Counted from the first letter of the stretch, positions 8,215 to 15,562 are shown. The stretch is DNA of 64,000 nt from Stenotrophomonas sp. BIO128-Bstrain (GCF_030128875.1 NZ_CP124620.1:4138501-4202500), one strand, 5' to 3'. Program-made: numbers and translations. Notes: generated from the sequence alone by a model not told the origin.

Positions 8215-8269
8215 TTGTGCGGGGTGACAGGGAACGCCCCGCTCCCTTCTTTGGCCAAGCAACACGGCC

Positions 8270-9310
8270 TCAAGTTGCGGCCGAGCCGATATCAAACGGT
8301 GCGAACGAGATGACTTCGTCGCCGACCCACTCATTGACCATGGCCATGCGCGATTGCAGCGGTGCCAGCTCCACGGCGGCCCACACCTTGGCAGCATCGC
8401 GAATCGAGCCAAATCCACCCGCGTTCTGAGGGACGATGCCCAGCAGCTGCGGCGGAATGCGAAGAGCGGCCAAAATGTCGTCGCGAGTCACGCGTTTGAT
8501 GCCAGTGAACTCGTCCTTGGCCGCTACTTCGCTTACCGGAATCAGCTGCAGGCCATCCTTCTTGCCGTTGGGGGAATGCACGAACAAGTTGCGGAAGTTG
8601 CCAGGCCCACGTGCTTGCTTCAACGCCTCACGCAAACCAGCAACATCACCCTGTTCCGCCTGGGGGTCGGTCAGGTAAAGGATGAAACCTGCATGGGAGC
8701 CATTGGTGTAATACTTGCGACGGAAGAGCGTGGCCGACTCATTGAGAAGCGCCGATTGAATCACGGCCAGCCACTCGGGCAGTCCGTAGATTTCCTGATC
8801 GGCGTCGGCTTCACGCAACTGATATACCGAGCCACGCAAGAACTCGTGCTCAACCCTGTCGGCTCGCACTTGGAAGAATTCGCCAGGCACTACCCCATGG
8901 CGTAGGTACTGCGCCATGAGTGGCTGCAGACGTAGCAGTCGTCCTGTGCCCGAGACCTGGCGCTCAATGTATGACTGGCCGAAAATCAGGTAGTCCAACG
9001 CCATCTGCGAGAAGGCCGAATGCCCCAACAAGGGGTGAGGCACGAACGTTCGCACCAGCATGTTGCGCTTGAAAATCAGCCCGCTATACAGAAACGGATT
9101 TGAGCGCGTGGTGCGTGACAGACCAATGAGGCTGACTGGCGGCTCGTAGTAGCGACCGTTCTTCCAGCATTCCAAGTAGTCGAACAAACCACGCGACTCA
9201 AGCACCGGCGTAGCGTCCCCGAACGAGAACGCCGTGAAGCCGCCAGGTCGACCCGCGTTCTCGACGGGCACCAAGCTACTGGCAGGCTCATCGACGTGGG
9301 ACTCATTCAC
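8270..9310 (-). CDS. phage portal protein, P2 gpQ family
   Basis: 346 residues, matching the usual length of P2-type portals, with the family blocks in order: FSFGDATPVLESR, YYEPPVSLIGLSR, LDYLIFGQSYIE, EHEFLRGSVYQLRE, EIYGLPEWL, ALLNESATLFRRKYYTNGSH, GPGNFRNLF, GKKDGLQLIPVSEVAAKDEF and PPQLLG. Portals form the dodecameric DNA entry ring at one capsid vertex. The gene appears intact and its start overlaps the upstream stop by 4 bases. No terminase, scaffold or capsid gene is near, which is odd for a portal. It may have been captured together with a packaging site, or may redirect or block helper packaging. Confidence 0.93.
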   Translation of the reverse strand: MNESHVDEPASSLVPVENAGRPGGFTAFSFGDATPVLESRGLFDYLECWKNGRYYEPPVSLIGLSRTTRSNPFLYSGLIFKRNMLVRTFVPHPLLGHSAFSQMALDYLIFGQSYIERQVSGTGRLLRLQPLMAQYLRHGVVPGEFFQVRADRVEHEFLRGSVYQLREADADQEIYGLPEWLAVIQSALLNESATLFRRKYYTNGSHAGFILYLTDPQAEQGDVAGLREALKQARGPGNFRNLFVHSPNGKKDGLQLIPVSEVAAKDEFTGIKRVTRDDILAALRIPPQLLGIVPQNAGGFGSIRDAAKVWAAVELAPLQSRMAMVNEWVGDEVISFAPFDIGSAAT

Positions 9311-10053
9311 TCCCGGCCCCCGGCATTGATCCGCGCCTGCAGCATCGACCGGGCGGAAGCGCTGCCTGCCAGCTTCATATCTACCTCACTCATGTCCATC
9401 GGCGGCAGTGCCAGCAGGCCGTCGACCTCTTCCGACACTGCGGCAACTCTCATGCGGCGGCGTGCGTCAATGCTGAGTCGACCAAAGAAACGCGCGGCCA
9501 ACTCGTCTTGATCGAGCGGATCCCGAAATTGCTTGTTCGCCCTCTCCGCAACTGAGAACAGTTCGAAAGCCACCGCCAGGGGCGTGCCGAACTGTTCCAG
9601 CAGGCGATCATATGCACCGGTCGCCGCTTCGGCGGCAACGCATCCCTTGACTTCAATGCAGTCCTTTGCGATCAGGGCCAACTCCAAGTCCAGACGCGGC
9701 TGCTCCGCCGCTATCTCGGCTTCCATTGCCTCATATTCCTCCGCCAGCGACAGCGCCGAGCGTTCATTGGCGCGCAGCTTCTGAATGTCGCGGGTCAGCG
9801 CGCCGTCACTATCACGCAGCTTGACGCTCCACTGTTGACGTGCGGTTTGCGCATCACCCTGCGCGGCCTGGCGGGCACGGCACATCGTGTCCACTTTGCC
9901 TAGCAATGCGCGCTTGCGCTCAGTGGCTCCGGCCAATTGCGTAGCCAGCTCGCTCAGGCGCAGGCGTTGCTCTGAGGTTGGGGCGACAATTTCGCATGCG
10001 TCGGCAGGTTCGAGCGGACTGCGGGTGGTATCGGTGGACGGGTTTTCGCTCAT
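9307..10053 (-). CDS. hypothetical helical satellite protein
   Basis: 248 residues; not recognised. Residues about 25-120 are dominated by Ala, Arg, Glu, Gln and Leu with long helical and coiled-coil character (RLRLSELATQLAGATERKRAL; IQKLRANERSALSLAEEYEAM). The rest is also mostly helical, with LDQDELAARFFGRLSIDARRRMR near the end. There is no Cys-rich, nuclease or ATPase motif. It is translationally coupled (ATGA) to the portal gene, so a structural or assembly role is likely. P4 Sid, the external scaffold that forces small capsids, is also an all-helical protein of about this size. That similarity is of type and size only, not of sequence. Confidence 0.6.
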   Translation of the reverse strand: MSENPSTDTTRSPLEPADACEIVAPTSEQRLRLSELATQLAGATERKRALLGKVDTMCRARQAAQGDAQTARQQWSVKLRDSDGALTRDIQKLRANERSALSLAEEYEAMEAEIAAEQPRLDLELALIAKDCIEVKGCVAAEAATGAYDRLLEQFGTPLAVAFELFSVAERANKQFRDPLDQDELAARFFGRLSIDARRRMRVAAVSEEVDGLLALPPMDMSEVDMKLAGSASARSMLQARINAGGRE

Positions 10054-10084
10054 TCGGTTGCTCCATTGAAACTACGGTGTATAA

Positions 10085-10107
10085 CTCACCGGCACAGCGC
10101 CGGTGAG
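10085..10107 (-). terminator. stem-loop between the DUF927 gene and the helical protein gene
   Basis: CTCACCGGC and GCCGGTGAG pair perfectly (9 bp, ACAGC loop), 18 bases downstream of the DUF927 stop. On the minus strand it is followed by TTATACACC, so termination would be weak. It may instead be a processing site separating the replication and portal parts of the operon. Confidence 0.4.
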
Positions 10108-10125
10108 CGACTAGAATGTGATTCG

Positions 10126-11970
10126 CTAGGCGGCGCTGTCATGCACCTTGCGTGGGTCAAAGACGAAGAGGCGTACGCCGCCCAATCCCGGTATGCGCAC
10201 CACCTGCGACGGTCGGCCATCGCCACTTGGCTTGAGCCAACCGGCCTCGACCAGGGCGCGGGCGGCTTGGCGCGCGTCGAAGCCCGTGCACAGTTCGCGA
10301 TTGAACGCTTCCTGCAGGACCATGTACTCGGTCACGCCCACCTCATCGAGACGGCGGAAACCGGCGCGATCACGCACCGGCGGTACCGGCTGCATAGAGC
10401 GCAGCGGCTCCAATCGACTTTCACCATGCGCCTCAAAGAAGGCACGCACACGCGCCAGGAGCGCATCGGTATCGGCGCTGCCTGCGCCGCCACGACGATG
10501 CATCCATGCCTGGAAACAAATGGCGACGCCCCGCGTTGCCTCACCCTTGGGCCAGCCGGTGAGGCGGTGGCGGCAGGCGCTGGCCATCTCCCCAGCAAAG
10601 GCGACAACGGCAAAGCGTTCAGCCACTCGGCGGACCTCCCCGGAGGCGTCATCGGGCACGTAGGTGGCCAGGAAGCGGTCGGAGGACTCGCGCAGCTTGG
10701 TGGTCAGCGTGGGGCTGTCCTGCTGGGTCAGGTATTCCATCCAAAGCGGCCAAGGTGCGCCGTAGGAGCGCGCTGCGGCGTCCTTGAGTACCGCCGACAG
10801 CGCGGCACCGTCTCCTGCGTCGTGCAGGCGCTCAAACACGCCGTGGCCACCCTCAACCTCGGCTGGCACGTCAGCCAGGCGCACCGCCTGGCCAGCGCGT
10901 GCCTGTTTGCCCACCTCGGCCATGTGCTGAGCCAAGCCGACCTCCCCTGCAGACAAGATCAGCACCCGCCACCGTGCCGCAGCACGTGCCTCACCGGCCC
11001 GGTTGGCACGGCTCTTGCCATTGCCGTTGGCCAGCAGGTAAGCGGCATCACCGGCTTGCTTAGGATCGATTTGGGCCAACTCGTCCAAAATCAGGGTGGC
11101 ATCGTTGTGCAGCACGGCCACGCCTTCAAGCCCGTTGGCCGTGCTGCGCCACTCGCGGGCATAATCGGGGGGGCCGACCACGCTGGCGGCCACTCGCAGG
11201 GCAGTGCTTTTGCCGCTGCTGCTGCCGCCGACCAGGTGAAAGCCGCCGCCGGTTGCCCCGGTGAAGTGCAGTAGCGGGCCGGCGAACATTGCCGACACGG
11301 CCAGTACCAGGCGCGAGTTGTCCTGGCAACGCTTGGCCACTTCGCGTCGCCAGTCCTCCAGCGAACCCACGGCAGCGTAGTGATGCTGCAGCCCGCCGCT
11401 GTGCTGGTATACCAGCCGCTCCTCGCCGTTGCCGTAGCTTTCGCCGTTGGGCAGCACGTAGCGCCCGTCGTGCCAGCCCGGTACCGCCACATTGCGCGCG
11501 CGGGTGTCGATGCGCTCTTGAATGATGTAGGCCAACAGCCGCTGCATGGTGTTGCGGTGGGCAGACATTTCCACGCCGCCTGCAGCAAGCTGACGTAGGA
11601 ACTCACGCGGATCACCCACCAGCATTTCAGCCGGCGCTGCCCACTGGTGAGGGTGCCCATCGGCATCGGTCCAAGTCAGCAGGCGTCCCCATTCCTCGCT
11701 CTGGCTGTTGCGAGTCTTGGCCTCTACTTTCAACGGCGAGCACACAAACATTGGCTCGGCCAGGTCGCCATCTTCGGTGACACCGACGTAATACACGCCT
11801 GTCTCGTTGAGCTGGTAGTGCGGCCGCGCACTGACGCTGCCGTCCGGAGCTGCTTTTGCGCCTTTGCCCTTTGTCGCCTTGCGCACAGCGGCTTGAATCG
11901 AGCCACGCACCGCGACCGTGCCCGCGTCTTTGGCGGCATCATTGAAATCTACTGAGGTAACGTTGTTCAT
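10126..11970 (-). CDS. DUF927-domain replication ATPase/helicase (P4-type)
   Basis: 614 residues from ATG 11970 (GGAG 10 bases upstream). The frame extends further upstream but without a better start. Residues 140-330 carry the DUF927 helicase-like core: WHDGRYVLPNGESYG, the Walker A GGSSSGKST (248-256), the Walker B TLILDELAQID (292-302) and LSAGEVGLAQHM as a sensor region. DUF927 proteins serve as the helicase part of satellite and plasmid replication systems, usually beside a primase. The Toprim primase is the next gene upstream, 58 bases away. Together they replace the single P4 alpha protein. It presumably acts at the TGGTTAC iterons. Confidence 0.88.
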   Translation of the reverse strand: MNNVTSVDFNDAAKDAGTVAVRGSIQAAVRKATKGKGAKAAPDGSVSARPHYQLNETGVYYVGVTEDGDLAEPMFVCSPLKVEAKTRNSQSEEWGRLLTWTDADGHPHQWAAPAEMLVGDPREFLRQLAAGGVEMSAHRNTMQRLLAYIIQERIDTRARNVAVPGWHDGRYVLPNGESYGNGEERLVYQHSGGLQHHYAAVGSLEDWRREVAKRCQDNSRLVLAVSAMFAGPLLHFTGATGGGFHLVGGSSSGKSTALRVAASVVGPPDYAREWRSTANGLEGVAVLHNDATLILDELAQIDPKQAGDAAYLLANGNGKSRANRAGEARAAARWRVLILSAGEVGLAQHMAEVGKQARAGQAVRLADVPAEVEGGHGVFERLHDAGDGAALSAVLKDAAARSYGAPWPLWMEYLTQQDSPTLTTKLRESSDRFLATYVPDDASGEVRRVAERFAVVAFAGEMASACRHRLTGWPKGEATRGVAICFQAWMHRRGGAGSADTDALLARVRAFFEAHGESRLEPLRSMQPVPPVRDRAGFRRLDEVGVTEYMVLQEAFNRELCTGFDARQAARALVEAGWLKPSGDGRPSQVVRIPGLGGVRLFVFDPRKVHDSAA

Positions 11971-12028
11971 GCACGAGGCTCCAGTGCCACGTCGGCGCAT
12001 TGCGCCTTCGGAGGGGAGAGGGAAATCA

Positions 12029-12871
12029 TCAGGAAGTGGTCTCATTGCTGGGGCGCGGCGGCATGGCCACCACACCGCCCACCGCATCGGCTGCGCGCTG
12101 TGCGTTGACCAGGCCGGGATTGATGCCCAAGCGAGCTGCGGTGGCGGCGTCGTCGTCGGCGCACACCACAATGACCGCTGAGGGGTACTTGGCCCGCAGC
12201 GCGCAGGCCACCGGCTCAAGGTTCCCGGCATCGAATGCGACGGCGGTGGGGTGGCCAGTGACCTCATGGATGGTGGCGGCAGTGGCGTACCCTTCGGCGA
12301 CGCACACCACGTCGCTGACAGGCCGACCTACGGGGTAGTACAGGCCGCGTTTGCGGCCCCCGGCCAGAAAGCGCTTGCTCCCATCAACTGCAATGGTTTG
12401 CAGGCTCCACAGCCGCCCCTCAGCATCGCGCAAAGGCACCAGCAGCAACCCATCCAGCTGCCGCAGTCCATGCACGCCCACGCCCTTGGCTACGAGGTAG
12501 GGATGATCGGCAGGGGCCGCATCAGCGCGCAGCCAGCGCTCACGCGCCAGCTGGCGGGCAGCGCCCTGCCGCTGGGCGAGCTCGGCCTGCTGCTGTCGCT
12601 GCGCGCGCACTACAACCTCGCGCAGCTTGGCCCGCTCGGCCTCGCTCAATGCCTCGCCCCCACCGTCGCACCAAGACTCACTGTGGCCGGTCTTCCAGTT
12701 GCCGTAGGCACCGGCCATAGGTGGACCGGGGTGCAGCACATACCAACCGCTGCGCTGGCCGTTACTGTCGCCTTGGGCGCGCACGCGGCGCAGACGGCCA
12801 TCGGGCGTCACCCTATCGAGCATCAGCCCGGCGGCGCGCAGCACCGCCAGGAAGCCATCAGGACGGTTCAT
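12029..12871 (-). CDS. Toprim-domain primase
   Basis: 280 residues. A central LLVPLRDAEGRLWSLQTI segment is followed by the Toprim fold: VVCVAEGYATAATIHEVTG (catalytic E in EGYATA), TAVAFDAGNL, and VIVVCADDDAA (the DxD pair). This is the architecture of primase modules in P4-type satellites. It makes RNA primers for element replication and is paired with the downstream DUF927 ATPase. There is no complete zinc-binding domain; the N-terminal part (residues 1-70) has one Cys only. It overlaps the upstream gene by 14 bases, so it is in the same operon. Confidence 0.88.
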   Translation of the reverse strand: MNRPDGFLAVLRAAGLMLDRVTPDGRLRRVRAQGDSNGQRSGWYVLHPGPPMAGAYGNWKTGHSESWCDGGGEALSEAERAKLREVVVRAQRQQQAELAQRQGAARQLARERWLRADAAPADHPYLVAKGVGVHGLRQLDGLLLVPLRDAEGRLWSLQTIAVDGSKRFLAGGRKRGLYYPVGRPVSDVVCVAEGYATAATIHEVTGHPTAVAFDAGNLEPVACALRAKYPSAVIVVCADDDAATAARLGINPGLVNAQRAADAVGGVVAMPPRPSNETTS

Positions 12872-13493
12872 CGTCGTCCCCCAGCTCGCTGCTGTGCCTG
12901 GCGTTGTCCACCACCGCCGCTAGGTCATCGTGCACATAGGCGACACCGGCGGCGACAGCCGCGAACGACACAACCGTGCGCTCATCGAGGCAGCTCAACA
13001 GCAGTGCAGCCGACCGTGCGCGTTCCAGACGGTTGAAGCTGTCCTCGCCGATCCAGTAGCCATGCGGCATGATCGGACCGTGGGGTGCAGCCGATGTGGC
13101 GGCGACTGCGTCCTGCTCGGCACGAACGTCAGCTAGCTGCAGGTCAATGCCCTGTTCAAAGCGCTCCTGCGACTGCGCGGGCGCAAACAGTCCCAGGCGC
13201 AGGTTTACCCGTGCAGCCACCGCGGCCAGTTCCTGGCAGTCGCGCTCAAGCGGCGACAACAGGCGTGCGCGTAGTCGGCGCTCCAATGGGTGCCCGCGCA
13301 AGGCCACATCCAGTTCGGCGCAGGTATCGGCCAAGCGGCGACATGCCTTGTGTTGCTGCCGCTCGATGCGGCGGGCGATTTCCACGATGTGGGCGGTGCG
13401 CTCGGCATCGAACCAAGCGTCGGTGATGGTGGCGCTGAGCATGCCATCGGCAACTCCCGATACGCCGGAGACGTTCACAGATTCGGGGTTCAT
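12858..13493 (-). CDS. hypothetical satellite protein
   Basis: 211 residues; not recognised. It is mostly helical and Arg/Ala-rich, with a probable helical segment at about 30-60 (VEIARRIERQQHKACRRLADTCAEL) and another at 150-200. There is no signal peptide or membrane segment. It sits between two tiny genes and the primase, overlapping both sides (4 bases upstream, 14 downstream), so it is part of the replication operon. The acidic tail is ELGDDDEPS. It may be an accessory replication or regulatory factor. Confidence 0.65.
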   Translation of the reverse strand: MNPESVNVSGVSGVADGMLSATITDAWFDAERTAHIVEIARRIERQQHKACRRLADTCAELDVALRGHPLERRLRARLLSPLERDCQELAAVAARVNLRLGLFAPAQSQERFEQGIDLQLADVRAEQDAVAATSAAPHGPIMPHGYWIGEDSFNRLERARSAALLLSCLDERTVVSFAAVAAGVAYVHDDLAAVVDNARHSSELGDDDEPS

Positions 13494-13705
13494 GCAGCCA
13501 CCTGAACACTTGCGGCCATGGCGAGCAGCTCCCGAACGGTAAGCTCCTCGAAAGCACCGGGGCGTTGTTCGAGCACGTCAGTCAGCGCCATCAGCGAGGA
13601 GACCGGAAGTTCGTAGATGCGCAACAGCTGCCGCGTAGCGCTGAACAGGTCGTGCATCACTTCGTCATCGTTGCCGATGAGGCAATTGAGGTGGGATCCG
13701 TTCAT
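13490..13705 (-). CDS. small hypothetical satellite protein
   Basis: 71 residues, overlapping its neighbours by 4 bases on each side (ATGA at 13490-13493 and 13702-13705). That tight coupling is the main evidence that it is real. The sequence is helical and fairly acidic (FSATRQLLRIYELPVSSLMAL; ELTVRELLAMAASVQ). No known family recognised. Confidence 0.6.
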   Translation of the reverse strand: MNGSHLNCLIGNDDEVMHDLFSATRQLLRIYELPVSSLMALTDVLEQRPGAFEELTVRELLAMAASVQVAA

Positions 13706-13911
13706 CGCGCGACCTCCGCTGCGACGGCCGCAATCGCGATCTGCACCTCGCCCAAGGTCAGCGACTCTGCGGGCTTGCCAGATGCCTGCAGGCAGGCGTC
13801 GAGCGCCAGCCAGCGGGGATGGTCCCAGTCCAGGGTGTCGGCAATCTCGCCGAAGTGGTGTGCAATACGAATGGCAAAGCGCGACGGCGCGGCCAGGGCG
13901 TCATGAGACAT
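13702..13911 (-). CDS. small hypothetical protein, first gene of the replication operon
   Basis: 69 residues from ATG 13911, coupled by ATGA to the next gene. AAGGATCCTGCC precedes the start, giving AAGGA as a Shine-Dalgarno. The sequence FAIRIAHHFGEIADTLDWDHPRWLALDACL is compact and probably helical; no family recognised. The frame stays open upstream to 14208, but that part crosses the antisense-RNA region and reads poorly, so I use the inner start. It is directly downstream of the putative seqC target of the immunity RNA, so its translation or transcription may be the regulated step. Confidence 0.6.
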   Translation of the reverse strand: MSHDALAAPSRFAIRIAHHFGEIADTLDWDHPRWLALDACLQASGKPAESLTLGEVQIAIAAVAAEVAR

Positions 13912-13948
13912 GGCAGGATCCTTGTGTAATGTTGGATCCGCCACCGCG

Positions 13949-13985
13949 CTTCTAAACGGGGTGGCGGACGGCACGCGGTTAGAAG
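13949..13985 (-). promoter_or_regulatory. leader hairpin containing the downstream target of the antisense RNA
   Basis: On the minus strand CTTCTAACC (13985-13977) and GTTTAGAAG (13957-13949) can pair with each other, forming a leader stem-loop about 40 bases before the operon start. The first half is also complementary to GGTTAGAAG of the nearby antisense RNA (14137-14129). With the flanking CGG/CCG the pairing is 12 of 13. This fits a seqC-like site where RNA pairing changes transcription termination, as in P4 immunity. Confidence 0.5.
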
Positions 13986-14074
13986 ACCGGCACAAGGACC
14001 GGCGGGCCTTTCGACCCCCGCGCACCGCCCGCCATTGAACTGGCAAACAATCGCCCGCGACGACACAGCAGGCA

Positions 14075-14108
14075 ATAAAAAAGCGCCTAGCATCGGTCGA
14101 TGGGCGCT
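14075..14108 (-). terminator. intrinsic terminator of the antisense RNA / AlpA-Ogr transcript
   Basis: On the minus strand AGCGCC (14108-14103) pairs with GGCGCT (14087-14082) around an inner CATCG/CGATG stem, and TTTTTT follows at 14082-14077. This is the clearest intrinsic terminator in the element. It would end both the small RNA and read-through from the ogr gene. Confidence 0.65.
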
Positions 14109-14160
14109 GGTGCGCCTTGTGATTCGGGCTTCTAACCCCGGTCGCCGATTGTGCGGCGAC
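14077..14160 (-). ncRNA. putative P4 CI / C4-type antisense immunity RNA
   Basis: A short minus-strand RNA is suggested by several features together. A perfect TTGACA (-35) lies at 14196-14191, so transcription would start near 14160. GGTTAGAAG at 14137-14129 is the pairing segment. A GGCGC-ACCA-GCGCC hairpin (14119-14106) and a CATCG/CGATG stem follow, and an intrinsic terminator with six Ts (14082-14077) closes it. Complementary CTTCTAACC copies lie on the same strand upstream (15038-15030) and downstream (13985-13977). In P4, CI RNA (seqB) pairs with seqA and seqC to terminate lytic transcription, and P1 C4 RNA works similarly. The -10 is poor, so the exact 5' end is uncertain. Confidence 0.55.
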
Positions 14161-14204
14161 GAGGCAATGCTGCGCCTGGCGAACCTGAGTTGTCAACTGC
14201 CGCG

Positions 14205-14489
14205 TCATTGCCTCGCCTTGCGGATGGCAGAACTCTGTTTTTCCGCTTTCTCACTAAGCGCCGACCGCTCCGCATACGTGCTGACCGGCAGATCAACGTC
14301 CCCTCGCGGACACGCACTGCGAGTGTGCGTGCGCACGATTTCGGTATAGGCGGAGAACGTGTGGCCGCACAGTGCATTGCGGCATTGCTGGACCGATTCG
14401 CGCAGAAGTTTGGAGTGCATGACGCTGGTACGGGTAACCGACGGGGTATCGCAATGCGGGCAACGCAGGAACGCTCTGGAACGGGTCAT
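14205..14489 (-). CDS. Ogr/Delta-like zinc-finger late transcription activator
   Basis: 94 residues with the family zinc-finger: CPHCDTPS (C10, C13), a basic linker TSVMHSKLLRES, and QCRNALCGHTFSAY (C36, C41). Ogr (P2) and Delta (P4) bind upstream of P2-type late promoters and contact the RNA polymerase alpha subunit. A satellite uses Delta to switch on helper late genes and its own late genes, so its presence supports a P2-like helper. The long C-terminal tail is variable, as usual. It follows a 69-residue small protein and AlpA in the same direction. A 9-bp inverted repeat (GAGGCAATG/CATTGCCTC) spans its stop codon. Confidence 0.88.
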   Translation of the reverse strand: MTRSRAFLRCPHCDTPSVTRTSVMHSKLLRESVQQCRNALCGHTFSAYTEIVRTHTRSACPRGDVDLPVSTYAERSALSEKAEKQSSAIRKARQ

Positions 14490-14498
14490 CGGGGTCCC

Positions 14499-14708
14499 TT
14501 AGCAGTCCGTGGTGTGGGTGCTGGCGACCTTGGCGACACTCCGCGACAGCGCGATGCGGCCGTGCTCTTCGGAGCGCTGCTGGGAGAAATTCAGTGCCAG
14601 GTTCGGCTGCGCAACAGCGGTGCGCAGATGCTCGGCCAGGAACTTCGCTTCTGCCGAGGTCAAGTTGAATTTCTGATCGGAAATGGTCAGGACGATCGTG
14701 TCTTTCAT
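14499..14708 (-). CDS. small hypothetical satellite protein
   Basis: 69 residues from ATG 14708, which overlaps the AlpA stop by 4 bases; the longer frame to 14753 would overlap AlpA heavily. The sequence begins KDTIVLTISDQKFNLTSAEAKFLAEHLRTAV, that is, two short beta strands then a helix, and ends in a His/Thr-rich tail. No family recognised. It lies between AlpA and Ogr and is probably co-transcribed with both. Confidence 0.6.
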   Translation of the reverse strand: MKDTIVLTISDQKFNLTSAEAKFLAEHLRTAVAQPNLALNFSQQRSEEHGRIALSRSVAKVASTHTTDC

Positions 14709-14974
14709 GGCTGCACTCGTGGGTGGGTGTTGGGAATTTGGTTGGCAATCCACGCGTCTACGTCCGACTCAAGCCAGACGGTCACGCGCGGGGAAAGGGG
14801 GATCGACTGGGGGAACCGGCCACGATCCATCAGCCAGTACAGGTGCGAGCGGGAGATGCCGGTGCGGCTGAGCACTTCCGGCTTACGTAGGAAGCGCTCC
14901 GCACGCGCGGGGGCCGGGTTCGAGCTTGTGGGCCGACCAGTTGCGGGGGAGGTTGGGTGGGTAGAACCAAGCAT
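14705..14974 (-). CDS. AlpA-family transcriptional regulator
   Basis: 89 residues. After a loose N-terminal 25 residues comes the MerR/AlpA-type winged helix: RFLRKPEVLSRTGISRSHLYWLM (helix-turn-helix), DRGRFPQSIPLSPRVTVWLESDVDAWI (wing and final helix). AlpA proteins act as regulators and excision factors of satellites and islands. In P4, Vis does both jobs. The gene is the first in a minus-strand group with a small protein and Ogr, coupled by ATGA. Upstream are a seqA-like target (15030-15038) and two palindromes, so it is probably under RNA-based and repressor control. No CI-type repressor gene is visible in the element. Confidence 0.9.
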   Translation of the reverse strand: MLGSTHPTSPATGRPTSSNPAPARAERFLRKPEVLSRTGISRSHLYWLMDRGRFPQSIPLSPRVTVWLESDVDAWIANQIPNTHPRVQP

Positions 14975-15029
14975 TCGGAAGGTCGCGGCGTTGACCTTTT
15001 TGTCAACCGCCGCCCTGTGTTGTGGGCTT

Positions 15030-15038
15030 GGTTAGAAG
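15030..15038 (-). promoter_or_regulatory. upstream target site (seqA-like) of the antisense RNA
   Basis: The minus strand reads CTTCTAACC, perfectly complementary to GGTTAGAAG of the putative immunity RNA. It lies 56 bases before the AlpA start, in its expected 5' leader. Confidence 0.45.
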
Positions 15039-15075
15039 GCTAGAGGCAGTCGCCGCTTAACTCACGCGGCTAGCT

Positions 15076-15112
15076 TTGTATGAGAATTCTTACAATCTTT
15101 TGTAAAATTACA
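15076..15112 (-). promoter_or_regulatory. AT-rich promoter/operator region of alpA
   Basis: Two dyads lie side by side: TTGTA...TACAA within 15076-15095 and TGTAA-AA-TTACA at 15101-15112. On the minus strand TTTACA, an 18-base spacer and CATACA give a plausible -35/-10 pair overlapping both dyads, with start near 15068. This is the most AT-rich patch of the right half of the element. Confidence 0.45.
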
Positions 15113-15435
15113 CATGACGCACGCCACTTGACAGTCCAATCTTGCGACGACATTGCCAACTGATGTGAGCCGAATAGCGAGCGCTGCAGCCAGGCCGACC
15201 GGCTAGTTGCGCAAGGCAAATTGGCGCACCTGGCAACCTGCGATTGCAGGCCAAGGGCGAGATGCGCGGCAGGCGAACCATCGAATAGTGGCGGCTGGTC
15301 GCCAGCCGTCATTGGGACAGCTTGGCGGTTTCTTGAGCCAGCCCGCTGGCCCGAGAGAGGCTGTGCGGAAGAACCATGCCATCGGCACGCGGCATCGCTC
15401 CGCATGCGCCCAATGCGGGCCGATCACCCGCCGCT

Positions 15436-15562
15436 GTAACCAGCGTAACCAGCTGTAACCACTAGGTGGGGCGCGCGGAAGAGTATCGCAACCAACTGAT
15501 TCTCAAGTCATTTCCCGACTCTGTAACCAGTGTTACCACTGTAACCAGAAAAAACAATGAGT
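15436..15562 (-). repeat. right iteron cluster, inverted copy of the left one
   Basis: GTAACCA copies start at 15436, 15445 and 15455 (spacing 9 and 10), with further copies at 15522 and 15541 and a TGTTACCA form between them, followed by an A-rich GAGTCAGAAATAA. Read in reverse complement, the order, spacing and A-rich flank match the left cluster at 7640-7782. Likely second binding region for the element replication proteins. Confidence 0.55.

Larger units (their letters stand above)
6943..8269. other. gene-poor stretch with iterons, terminator and possible small ORF
   Basis: 1.3 kb without a convincing long gene. It holds a possible 55-residue membrane protein, the left iteron cluster (7523-7782), a tRNA-T-arm-like fragment near 7830-7850 and a strong hairpin at 8193-8214. 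AT-rich DNA at about 7480-7720 stands out from the rest. In P2-type phages the cos site lies next to the portal gene, so 7.8-8.27 kb is the natural place to look for a packaging site; I cannot identify one by eye. Confidence 0.5.

Noticed and set aside
10066..11274. Plus-strand 402-residue frame over the DUF927 gene
   Set aside because: Antisense frame of a gene with clear Walker motifs; no coherent protein features.
13912..14208. N-terminal extension of the small operon-leading gene (or a P4 Ash/Icd-like leader ORF)
   Set aside because: The stretch lies over the putative antisense RNA, terminator and leader hairpin. It resembles short ORFs often annotated in such immunity regions, but I judge the DNA to be RNA-coding and regulatory.
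14151..15035. Plus-strand 294-residue frame over ogr, the small gene and alpA
   Set aside because: It runs against three recognisable or coupled minus-strand genes and has no motif.
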